Positions 48,601-60,058 of a stretch of DNA of 64,000 nucleotides are shown here, piece after piece. This stretch comes from Edolisoma coerulescens (Eukaryota > Chordata > Aves > Passeriformes > Campephagidae): assembly GCA_013397115.1 (NCBI GenBank), contig VWZW01000473.1, positions 1-64,000 of the forward strand, written 5' to 3'. Numbering within the stretch: the stretch's first letter is position 1; the number at the start of each line of letters is the position of its first letter. The notes under the pieces were generated by a model that saw only the letters and a list, made by a program, of their open reading frames with translations, was not told where the DNA came from and did no database searches. Position numbers and translations under genes: made by a program.

Positions 48601-49613
48601 ATCTTTCAGGAAAATACAGCTGACAAAGACAGAAGACTTCCCAATAGACTACACAAATCAGGGAGAGAAAAAAACCTCTGAAGTGCTCCCAACAGTGAAA
48701 GCTATACTCCTCAAGTGAATAAAACAATCTTGTGATGGTGACCAATATCTTATTCCCAAGCAAATGCTTTTGAAAAGGGAAGAATTTATCAATTCTTTCA
48801 GTAAAACTGTTTTCTTTTGATTGTGATGGAACACCTAAAAGATTGCAAGAAGCTGGCTAAAGAAAGGGAAAGTAAAATTAAGAACTAGATACAGTATTAG
48901 ATGGTGGGAAATGCCATCACCTGCATGAGCAGCATCCAGCAATGGCAGACTGGGAGGCTCCATCCAAAATCTTAAAAACACTCAAAAAGCCCACTCAACT
49001 CCCCAGAGACATAAACCAATGATCTATTTTTTGAGTGAGAGTACTCAAAAAAAGAGAGAACAAGAGACTGATCAAATTACAATGCAAGCAAAAGAACTGA
49101 CTTGAGCAAGGAGCAGCTATAAAACATGGAGCAGTTATTGCTAGATTCCTAACCAGGATGAAAGGCAATGGTATTCCAAGGAAAATTACCAAAGCGGCCA
49201 TGTAACTCCACAAAGATTTGGGCAAGTCTAGCACACAATCTTCCGTTTGAAGACAGAGCACAGATAGGATACAAAAAGGAGCTGCTGCCAGAAAATGTGG
49301 TGGCATAAACAGGGAAATCATGCCCAAATAGAGAGGATACGAACTGCAGGCGCTCTAAATGTCATGAGGAAAAAAGTGTACAAAAAAGGGAAACAAAGGA
49401 ACAAAACCACAAAAACAAGCAGGCATCCAAGGAGTGAAAACTTGCACATACATGAGCTCAGTGTACTACAAAGGAAACCACTAACCATAAAACACACAAA
49501 TGAACAGAAGATGTCTGTAGAGCTCAGGGTGGCAGCAGATGCAAGAGAAGGGCCAAAACCATGTATAAATTAGAACCACTAGAATAGTTAGGGTTGGAAG
49601 GGTACTCTGAAAT

Positions 49614-51585
49614 TCATCTTGCCCAATCCCCCTGCCAAGGCAGGGTCACCCAGTACAGGTGACATAGGAACACATCCAGGTGGCTTTTGAATGTCTCTGG
49701 AGAGGGTGAATCCGTGACCTCCCTGGGCAGCCTGTTCCAGTGCTCTGCCACCCTCAACGTAAAGAAGTTCTTCTTCGTGTTGAGTGGAACTTCTTGTCTT
49801 TTCATTTATTGCCATTGCTTCTTGTCCAGTATCTGGGCACCACTGAAAAGAGTCTGGCATCATCCTCTCGGCACTCACCTCTGAGATATTTGTATGCATT
49901 GATGAGATCCCCTCTCAGCCTTCTCTAGACTAAACAGGCCCAGCTCTCTCAGTCTCTCCTCATAAGAGAGATGCTCCAGACCCCTCATCATCTTTGTGAC
50001 CCTTCACTGGACACTCTCCAGGAGCTCCATTTCTCTCATGTACTGAGGAGCCCAGAACTGGACACAGCACTCCAGATGTGGCCTCACCAGGGCCCAGTAG
50101 AGGGGGAGGATCAGCTCCCTTGACCTGCTGGCCACACTCTTCCCGACGCACCCCAGGATCCCACTGGGCCTCCTGGCCACAAGGACACGCTGCCGGCTCA
50201 TTGTCACCTTGTGATCCACCGAGACTCCCAGGTCCTTCTCTGCAGAGCTGCTCTTTAGTGGGGCAGCCCCAGCCTGTGCTGCTAATTGGGGTTATTCCTC
50301 CCCAGGGGCAGGACCCTGCACTTGCCCTTGTTGAACCTCATTAGGGTTCTCTCCGTCCCACTCTCCAGCCTACCACGGTCCAGCCGAAAGGCAGCAGAGC
50401 CTTCAGGTGTCTCAGCCACTCCCCCAGTTTGTATCATCAGCAAACCTGCTGAGGGAACCTTGTATCCCTTCATCCCGGTCAGTGACAAACAAGCTGAGTG
50501 AGACTGGACCCAGTGCTGATCCCTGGGGAACACCACTGACTGCAGGCCTCCAGCTGGATTCTGCTCCCCTGATCCTGACCCTCTGAGCTCTGCCATTCAG
50601 CCAGTCCTTGATCCACCTCACTGTCCATTCATCTAAACCACATTTCCTGTGCTTACCTNNNNNNNNNNNNNNNNNNNNNNNNNNNNNNNNNNNNNNNNNN
50701 NNNNNNNNNNNNNNNNNNNNNNNNNNNNNNNNNNNNNNNNNNNNNNNNNNNNNNNNNNNNNNNNNNNNNNNNNNNNNNNNNNNNNNNNNNNNNNNNNNNN
50801 NNNNNNNNNNNNNNNNNNNNNNNNNNNNNNNNNNNNNNNNNNNNNNNNNNNNNNNNNNNNNNNNNNNNNNNNNNNNNNNNNNNNNNNNNNNNNNNCCCCT
50901 CCTTCTTGCCAGTTTTGAAGATGGGAGTAACATTGACTTTCCCTCGGTCATTGGGCCCTGTTCCTGTTTTCTGTGATTCAAAGATGATGGGGAGTGGCTT
51001 AACTACAGCATCTGCCAGCTCCCTCAGCACCTGTGGGTGCATCTCATCAGGGCCTGTGGATTTATGCATGTTAAGAAGTCTGCCTAGTTGATCTCTAACC
51101 AAACCCTTTACAACTGGGGGGGAGGTCTTCCTTTCTCCAGCCTTTCTCTCCTTTCCCCAAGGTCTGGGATTCCTGAGGGCTGCCCACAGCAGTTAACACT
51201 GAAGGAAAGAAGGCATTCAGTAATTCTGCCTTCTCTCTGTCTTCCTTCACCAGGACACCCATCTGATTCAGCAGTGACCCCACATTTTCCCAAGTTTTCC
51301 TTTTGCTGCTGATGTAGTTGTAGAAGCCCTTCTTGCTGCCTTTGTTATCCCTTAATATACTCAATTCCAAATGGGCACTGGATCCCTACATCCTCGGAAA
51401 ATGTTCCTAGAGACATCCCATGTGGCCTGTACCTTTTTCCATATCCCATAAATTCTTCTCTTCTGTTTGAGATTTGGTAGAAGCTCCCTGCTCATCTCTA
51501 TTGGTCTCCTGGCCCCTTTGCTTGATTTTTTGCTCATGGGAATACGCTGGTCTTGAGCTTGAAGGAAGTGATGCTGGAAACGAAG
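49614..51585 (-). pseudogene. CR1 ORF2, reverse transcriptase to C-terminus, frameshifted
   Basis: Family landmarks appear in order on the minus strand: QAQDQRIPMSKKSSKG near 51540; RDNKGSKKGFYNYISSKRK near 51350-51290; MHKSTGPDEMHPQVLREL near 51065-51010; VTPIFKTGKKEG before the N run; GLDEWTVRWIKDWLNGRAQR after it. SGVPQGS follows at 50517-50537 and FADD at 50433-50444. The thumb region LMRFNKGKCRVLPLGRNN, then LVRPHLECCVQFWAPQ and WNRLPREV complete it. In the family this protein nicks and copies DNA by target-primed reverse transcription. Here the pieces occupy different frames, including across the N run, so at least four frameshifts inactivate it. The conserved palm boxes survive only because the copy is relatively young. 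Confidence 0.9.
50659..50895. other. Assembly gap, 237 N
   Basis: The gap falls within the CR1 reverse transcriptase, between VTPIFKTGKKEG and GKHRKCGLDEW. Relatives have roughly 90 codons between these points, including the motif-A aspartate. The stated size may therefore be slightly short, or this copy may carry a deletion. Any frame drawn across the gap is meaningless. Confidence 0.97.
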
Positions 51586-52869
51586 CCAAAAGTGAAACAG
51601 ACACTGGGATATAGCTTTGTGCTTTACATCACAAGGGTACCCCCAGTCTTTTGCAAGAAAAGAAAGTGAAATTTTAGCAAAACAAATCAAATTAAGATCA
51701 TATGATGACGTGCTCACAAAACTAGAACCATAGTGTAACTTGAAAGCAGAGTACAAGGAAATAGGAAGGCTGGAATTTCAAGTAGAGTTAAAAAAAAAAA
51801 AAAAAGAAAGAGAAATCTCTGATTTTATTAAAATATATGACCCTAACAATCCCAGAGCAAAAAGAAATATTCCGCTCATAGGCAAATGGCAAACTGAAGG
51901 TATAACAGCAGGAATTAAATTTTATGTTCCATCAAGGCAGCTGGAAGGTTAATAAATTACCGTTATGTTTTGGTCTCCTTTTTGGTGGGCAAGAATATCT
52001 TCCAGGCCTGTTATGTGGTAATAGATAAAAGAGTTTGGCTATTATAGGAGCTGCTCCCATTACAAGACACAAACAACTAACAATGGGAGCCACAAAGAGA
52101 ATGGAAAAGCAGATCGAGTTGTCACAGAAGCCAACAGTTGGATGAGTAGCATGGTAATTCCTTAGAAATCAGGCAAGCTATTTGCCAGAGACCCTTAATG
52201 CTTCAAACAAAAAAAGTACTAAAAAGAGCTCAACATCAAAGATCTGCAAAAGGAGACATAGTAAACTGAGTTGACAACAGCAAAACATGTTGGCAACCAG
52301 TGCCAACAATGGATATTAATAAATGTCATTAGAGCTACTTTACCATATTTGGTATGTCACTAGGTTGATAGAAATGGCAAAGAATGACATTTGGGGTAAA
52401 ATCTGAGGGCAACTTCTAGTGTTACCAGAAAGATATATAAACAAGATTCCTAGGAAGTCGCATCATAGCGGATGATGTTCTGGCAGCATAGATGCAATCA
52501 CTGGGGAAGGCTGATGCAAATCATGGCAGAAATCCCCATTGTCTTCTGTGACCATTCAGGGATGCAGGACTGCAGTTGGAAGTAGTGTCACTGAGCCACT
52601 GACCACATAAGGCCTGTGGCCTGGCCTTGGGAAAGCAGAAATAAGAAAACTCAAATCCACATTAAATGGATCCAGTCAGTTTACAGACTATTAGCACTGC
52701 TAAACTAGCTTCACTTCTTTCCCCAGAATCTTGAGGTGAAAGTAAACTTTCATGGTTACAATTACACAAATGAGCCATACGGTTACCTTGATGTAGCATA
52801 GCGATCTCACACCTCAGAGATTAACTATGCACCCAAAAATATTGGGATGTGTACAGAAAAATGTGAGAG

Positions 52870-52908
52870 AGAAGACACCTACTGCAGAAGTGGCAGTAGG
52901 TGCCTTCT
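52870..52908. repeat. Strong short hairpin
   Basis: AGAAGACACCTACTGC (52870-52885) pairs with GCAGTAGGTGCCTTCT (52893-52908) at 15 of 16 positions around a seven-base loop. Flanking bases do not extend the stem convincingly, so it is shorter than a typical microRNA precursor. Confidence 0.8.
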
Positions 52909-54031
52909 GTGTTGAAGGCCACACTGAAACAGGGGCTGGCAGGACCATCTACGTGTGAAAAATACACGAGAAATACGTTCAATTTGTCCAAGCACTGGAA
53001 ACCTTCAAAGAGAAGGAGACTATGAATGACAAGCCTTTAAAAAAAGCCCTTACTGGACGCTTCTGGAAACTTTCATCATGTGCTATTGATACTGCAGAGC
53101 TGGCACTTACACAAAATATGCTTCAGGGTACTGAGGCGTACCTAGCTGGCTTCTTTTCCACAGGGATATTGTGACATAAAGCATAGCAGCTCATCAACTT
53201 GAAAGAAAGGACTTCATCATCTTGAAAGAAACACAGGAAAATACGTGACACAGAACACTTCAATTAAGGTGGTTATGAGGCAATTTCAAGACAGAGGTTA
53301 GAAAGAGTCAGAGAACAAGCTGCATAAAAGGACAAATTTCAAGTGTTTCTACCAGTTGTTCTATTGGGAGGATGAACAATAAGAGCAAGGCATGATCTTC
53401 CTGTGAAGACTGGTGAGATGGGATTAGGGGACCATGGCAACATCACATGTGAAAACAACCATATTGCAGGAAAAGTTTTCTCTAGGGCATATTTGAGCCA
53501 ATCTGGAATAAAATCTGGAAAAGCAGAGAGGCCATGGACAGTTGACCAAAATATCCTGTGGTAACTTCTGATATGAGTGGGAAAATTCAAAGGCAATAAA
53601 ATAAACCACTTGTCTAGCAGACCTGTCTTCACTGCAGAGCTGAAATCTTTCATTGTAATTTTCTAGTGTGCTTCTAATAAAATCTGCTTCTCAGACTCCT
53701 AGGGAGCAGAGACATGGAAAATGTAATCACAGCAACTGCCTTGGATAATGCAAGGAACATGCAGAGGGCCTTCAATCTCATGGTGTGGTTTCACAGGGGA
53801 AAGCCAGGTTACACAAAGCTTCATTCAAGCTACCTGTGTCTGTGAAGTCACATGTACCAGATCACTGGTAGTGGAAGGCCAGTTAGAAATATTTTTTTAT
53901 GTCCATCAGAAGTTTTTGGGGTTACCACAATTCACCACCTCTGCAGTAAAATTTACTGAAGGCATTTGATGTTCATTGTGAAAACCACAGCAGAAAAGAA
54001 CCCACATACGATTGTAGTCCAAAGAGGGTAT

Positions 54032-54057
54032 CCATTTTTGACTTCCATTTTTGACTG
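54032..54057. repeat. 13-bp tandem duplication
   Basis: CCATTTTTGACTT is followed directly by CCATTTTTGACTG. Small duplication, no other feature. Confidence 0.8.
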
Positions 54058-57000
54058 TGGTGGATTCAGGGTTCAAGTTCTTTACCCAAGAGAGAGGACA
54101 TGTCTTCAGCTGTGGCTTCCATATTGCAGAAGAACACCTTTAACTGGAAACATACTCTGTGCTGAGTGCCTTGACTTTACTCCTGAGTTTCTTTCCCTTA
54201 ATTCTCTGTTTCTCTGCCCTTCTGAGGAGGGGGAAATCAGGAGAGGAAACAAGTATTTTTGCTAAGGATAGGTTGAAAAAAAATCAATGGGAGCAGTGCC
54301 CATAGGGGAGTGCCAGGCCAGAGGATATTGCCCCAAGCACTCTCCCAACCTGAACAACTGCAGCTTTGGGATATCCTAACTTAAAGGTGCCTCAGACTAT
54401 TTTTTTTTTTAGTGGGTACTTGTCCAGGGTCCCCTTGAGTCCCTGTTAACCTTCAGTAGTTACTGCTTAGTCACACTCTTGTTTTATGCTTCTACACTGA
54501 GCACAGCCATCTGCCTTAAGCTTTTGCTTGATTTCTCTATGTGGAGAGTTATAAACCACCCTCCTCAGTAAAGAAAATCCTTGAAGTGGCACAAGGCTCA
54601 TGGTCTGTAGCTACATTAATTTATAGGAAAGTCCTTGCTGAAGACAAGAAAAATAAAACATTTTAGATTTTCATTTTATCAGATCACTATACCAACAGCA
54701 TCACTTCCAATTTAGATTCTATACTCACTAAAGATAGTTATATATTGAACAGAAAGTTACATCCAACAGGATTTATAATTAATTACATTAAAACATTCCT
54801 CATTAATTTCTTCAGAATTCTTGGGCATCAGCCTCAGACTGCATTTTTCTGAGATGTCCTGAACACTAACGGAATTGGAAATATCTGTTTGTACTCACAA
54901 TCACTTATTACCCGTAGGCATAAAAAGCTCATTCCTAAATCTACCTGTGAGAAGATCCGATACCTCTAGTGACAGCCAGAGTGGGTGTGGGCTGAGCACA
55001 GCTGGCTGCCAGCACAGACTCTACCCCACGTTGAACCATCAGCCACCACCTGAGCTTCTTCTCCAGCGACATGTTTAAAAATAAGGTTTGGACCAGAGGG
55101 AAGATAGGCCTGGCATTAAGTGTTAAAAAGTTACAAAGCCAGAACTGCCATTGCAGACAAGGGACTTTGATCCAAGTTTATGACAGAGATGTTAATGACT
55201 AGACTGGGGCAGATTTTTTTCCCAACCTGAGGGAATTTTTAGGCTTTCACAATTCTTTTGTATCTCAGATCAAGGCAGAAAGCTGAAATAATGGAAGCCA
55301 AGACAAATACTCTTCCCTTCTTTCCTTCTGCATCATATTTTTCAGTGTCTTTCACTTTCATTTTTCCTTTTTCTTTTATTTTTGTCTTTGGGAAGAGGTC
55401 ATGTGTCATCTTTGATCTGCTATCCCTTTCCACTGCCCTCTCCCTTCACAATAAATGCCCACACCTCTTGATGTGTCTTCTCACCACCTCCTAAAAGCAG
55501 TGGGGCTAAGCTGGTGTAAAGTATTCAACACTCTAACTGCTGCTATAATGCGTACCCAGCACAATATAGCAAATGGTTAAAGTTTTAAATTAAAAAAGAA
55601 AACTTAAATGAGATATTTCAAATGTAAAGAGTCTTTTGCATACATTTCAAGGCAGGAAGGCCTTCCACTGGGTATGTTGTCATAAATATTAAGTTTGGAT
55701 AAAGCTCTGCTTTGGTGGTTGGCTACATCCCAGATAAAATGCAGTGAAGTTCCAGGACCAATATTTGTATGAGAGCAGCAGGAGCTGAGCTTTTGCACCC
55801 TGCAACACAAGTGACTGTAGAGGGAACCAGCCTTATTTTCCAATGCTGGTTACTCTCACAAGTCCAAAGGAGGTTTAGCACTTTTGAAAATTAAATCTTT
55901 TTATCAAGGACTCAAGCACAGATCCTGGATTTACCTTCAAATGAAAATGTTTGTGCCCAGTGTTTTTCTAAAGACACCTACAGGTGCATTCCAAGATGGC
56001 TGTGGAAGTGTCTGGACAACTATTGATTTTTGTCAGACTATGGCTATGTTATGTAGAGATCTGTACTGCTGTAAGCTTCTTCTCAGAGCACCTTCAGGAT
56101 TTTTCTGGGGTCTGGTATGCCTGTCCTCTATTTATCTTCTTTATTAACTCCTTTGATTATTTTTCCAGTTGATTTGCTTAAATTTAAATTAACTTTGTTG
56201 AATTTCTTGATGCTCAATATGTACAGAAGAAAAGGGGGCAAACCCATTACTTCTTGTTTTACTTCCATTACCAAAGTACTGAGCATAGTCATGTCTGTGG
56301 TGGGCTTATACCTACCCTATTAAAGCAAGATTTAGTGTCCACACAAAGATAGAGAGCAGTTTTGTTGAAAAGATATGTGTTAAGCTTAACAGATTCTGGC
56401 ATATTCCCTCTTTGCTCATACCACAGATGCTGAAGGGTAAACACATCTGCAGGCATACAAATACTTAACATCAATAAAGAATGTCATCCTGGTGGAGGTG
56501 TGCACATTCTGTTGTGACCAAATGACATTTCCTTAACATGTTGCCTCCTTTCTCATTGCATATTTGCATATGAAGCAGATTGTAAGGGATACTTTACAGA
56601 CAGAGAATAAGTTGTCTTCCTCTTGAAGAATGCTTTTGTGCACTGGTACCCCTGCTGTGTCATCTAAAAGCCCTGCTCAAGGCCCAAGACATTCTGGTTC
56701 TTGGGCCAGATAAGCATATCAAATGCACAGTGCCATACCTTATTTCTTGCTCTCATTGTGTCTCTTTTAATGACAGGACACAGCATTCCAGTTCAGACCC
56801 CTAGGCTGCACCTTCTCTTGCTCCAGCAATGGCAGCAGTGGTAGTCAGTTAATGGTGTTGCTGCAGGAGCTGGCAGCTGTTGTTGCACAGTGGGAGACAT
56901 GGTGCCAAGCAGAGAACAAGCACAGAGCACAGGCGATTTCCCCTCTTGGAGACTGCAGCATAGCAGAAAGAGGAGGTCTTGGGCAGGTGGAAGATGGGGA

Positions 57001-59190
57001 AACAGAAGGAGGGAGCTGGCTAAGCAGAGAGAGTATTTCTAGTCAAAACAGCACATGGGCATTCTAATGCTGTCAGCTTGTCCATGGACAACTGCAAAAA
57101 CCATCCAAGCCTCCTTCACCTGCAAACAACTGCAAAAACAGCTGTACCTCCACAAGTTGCCTTGTGATTCTGCCAGCTATCACTTGAGTACACAAAAATC
57201 AAATAGCAAGTAGAACAGAACCAGAAGTCTGCTTAAATCCATTCCTATGCATGCAGAGATGGGAACAACTAAGCAAAGCTGGCACTCAGGGATGTGCTGA
57301 GTTCCCTGAAGCCCCCACCACTTTGTCACCATGAAACCCATTCAAAAATATCCCAGAGAAAATAACCATGGTCCTAAAAGGTCTTCTGGGCACCTGAATG
57401 TGCAGTTACTAGGGACAGCCACTGCCCTAGAAAATTTTGCCAATGATACCAGGAATAGCAGTTCAAACAGGGACCCGATTCATTGATGTTTGTTCTGTGC
57501 AATATCACACTGATGCAATTTTGGGCAAATGCACATAGATGGAGTCAACCCACTTCTACTTCAGGTAAATAGCATTTATTTATTTTCCATGCCCACAAAT
57601 TAGCAGAATCAACATACTTTCTCCTTTAGCCCTGCATGATAGGCCCAATAAGCTAATCCAGAAGTAAAAAGTGATTTTTGCAAACTGACATGGGTAAGTT
57701 TTTAAGCCAACTCCATTTCTGCAAGAATCCTAAAAGACTGAAACTGCAACAGGACACAGGCAAAAGGAATGACAGCAAATTTTTAAAAAAGACAGTAACA
57801 GGAGATTCAATTTAAAAAATCTGATTAACACAAAATGACTTTGTGCAGTGTTTCTAGTGCCTTGGCTTAGTGTTGTGACTTAGCAGACAGCATGGGTGAG
57901 CCATTAGCCTTGCATCCCTAGCTCTGGCCCAGATCAGTCCTTCATGTAAAGAAATCCCTTGAAGAAGCTTAATGAGGAGTGATGGCAAGGACAAGGCAAG
58001 GGGGGGTCTCCTTGCCAGACGTCAGTCCTGGTGGATCCCAGCAGGAACACATAGGGCATGTATCATAGATACAGAGCCTACTGTGTCACTTGCACTGCAG
58101 GGCATGTCTAAAAGAGCTTGTTACAGCCTCTTCCAGCTCCTCCACTGTCTTCAAGATGGATGAAGAAGTATCAGAACTCAACACAAGGGTGTTGCACATC
58201 CCCTGGCAGTGCAACAAAGCGCACTACAAACCCAAAAGGGAGCTCTGGTGTTTGCATACTGGGCTGCTGGGCTGACTGCAGCAATGCACACTCTCATCTC
58301 CTGACTCAGTCTTCAGCCGATTTTTAATTTATTTGCTCAGAACTATTTATCTGCCATTTTTAAATCTCACACTCACAAGGTTTCAGCAACTGAAAATGCT
58401 TTAAACCATTTTCACCTCCCCGCTTCATTCCAATGTTGAAAGAACAGATACGTCGTATGCATTATTGAACAATGAAGACAGAGACAGAATAAAAAAACAG
58501 AGAAGCTAAATCTAAACAAAACGCAGTCATCACTGTTCTTACACAGCTCAGTAAGACCCAGACAAAATTGCCCTGTGATATCCAAATTGTTCTGTGTACC
58601 ATTTAGAAATCAGAAGCTAAGGAAGATCTTTGGCAATGTTTTGTCAGCAGATAAGCCAGCTAAACATTAACCTCCTTTTTTGCAATCCCTAATCAGGGGT
58701 TTCCATTCATACAGCTGCTCTGTACTCTGAACCTTGAGTTAATATATCTCTATTTTACAGGAAAGCTTTGCTCACATTGCTTTTGGACTCTGCAGACTTG
58801 ACAATGTGACCTCCTGCTGCCAGCTCAGGAGGCAACCTGATGATGCCTTTGCTTAGGTCATGTTAGTTAGCGAGTTCACGTCAGGTCTTCGCTTAGCTTG
58901 CTAAGAACGACTTGTGGTTTCCAAATGAAGTGCACCATCCTTAAAATAGGATTTTACTGACTGAAAGGAAGCACAATGATTTGGAAAGTCTAAATGTACA
59001 AAAATATTTTCAAATCCTGGTGCAGGACTGCAGCAAGCCTGAAAAAAGTTGCTTGCCTGGAAAAGCAGACCCTGCCAATAGATTATCTACAAGTTCTCAA
59101 GAATCATCTTCCATGGAAAAAACCTCAGACATATTGGTGTTCATGGATACTATATCAATGTGGTCTATTTTTTACATATTTTTTAAATAA

Positions 59191-59212
59191 GAGAGAGAGA
59201 GAGAGAGAGAGA
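59191..59212. repeat. GA microsatellite, 11 units
   Basis: Uninterrupted GA dinucleotides over 22 bases, likely length-polymorphic. Confidence 0.95.
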
Positions 59213-60044
59213 CTAGCTAAATGTTGTCAGTTCTCAGTATTAAGTATTAAAAACGAAATAGAGATAAGGGCCACAATAGCAGCAGACATGCTAGATTTGG
59301 ACTATGAAGACTGAATTTTAATTTTGATATTTTAGAATGTTTCATGATTTCTCAGCAGTGTGAAGCAGATGCAGCTAAACTGGTTGTGGGACATATGCAG
59401 GGTCCAGGGGTCAGAGCAGCTCAGTGGCTCTCTGGGCTGTGATGGAACCTGGGCAGCAGAATGTGGTGAGCAAGACTGGAGGATCTGAAGAGGAAGAAGC
59501 ATCCAATAACACTCTTAGTCCATCCTAGCCTGCCAGAATTCTGGGAAAGTTTTGTGGGCAGTGCTGGGCCAACATGTTCCACACAATGGAACCATTCCAT
59601 CTTCCCCTCCCAAATTCTGCAGCTCTGGGACTTGCTAAGCTACAGTCAGAGCTCGGGAGAAGTCTTGCTTTCAGTATCCTGCATATCTGACCCTGATGCT
59701 TAAGTATGCCTCTGCAGACTTGGTCTGTCTCTTCTGTGTCCTGAGAACCTAGTTTTGAAATGCTTTTCTTCAGCTCCTACTTAGACATTTAATTTTCCAG
59801 GCAAGAAATACAGCTTGGTCAAAATTCAATGAACAATTCCTACACCACACAATACTTCATCACATACTTAGCTGTAACTTTAGCACTGACCTGAAAGGGA
59901 TGTGAGCACATACTCAAGTTGCTGTCCATGCTAAATTATTTTTGTGAGCAAGGACTGACAGAAGGATCAATCCTGAGCTGAACTGGGGCCTTGTCACATT
60001 TTATTTCTTAGAGTTCAGCTGGTTTTTGCTGTCGTTTATCCTAA

Positions 60045-60058
60045 CCCCCCCCCCAACN
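60045..60058. other. C homopolymer with an ambiguous base
   Basis: Ten C, then AAC and a single N at 60058. This is a typical sequencing ambiguity next to a homopolymer. Confidence 0.9.

Larger units (their letters stand above)
42758..49570. other. Unannotated noncoding stretch, 6.8 kb
   Basis: No gene is assigned. It contains the possible first exon at 43055-43186, a 16-bp tandem duplication at 43805-43836 and an A-rich tract at 45612-45682. The rest shows only short frames that overlap on both strands. Confidence 0.5.
49571..51585 (-). mobile_element. CR1 LINE, about 2 kb copy, minus strand
   Basis: This is the longest transposon in the window. On the minus strand it starts after the endonuclease region of ORF2 (HHFLQAQDQRIPMSKKSSKG). 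It then runs through the linker, reverse transcriptase, thumb and C-terminal regions to the 3' untranslated region. The octamer tail at 49571 is eroded. A 237-base run of N interrupts the reverse transcriptase. The 5' end near 51585 is a normal truncation point, because the endonuclease and ORF1 are absent. Confidence 0.95.

Noticed and set aside
50412..51102. Open frames running across the 237-base N run
   Set aside because: Their length comes from N positions. The real content is CR1 ORF2 fragments on either side.
52735..53165. Protein-like stretches on the plus strand (LEVKVNFHGYNYTNEPYGY; QALETFKEKETMNDKPLKKA)
   Set aside because: The frame is interrupted by several stops, I recognise no family, and open stretches of about 60 codons are expected by chance in this much sequence.
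54060..54090. GGGTTCAAGTTC, resembling a tRNA B box
   Set aside because: No A box at the right distance and no cloverleaf can be folded.
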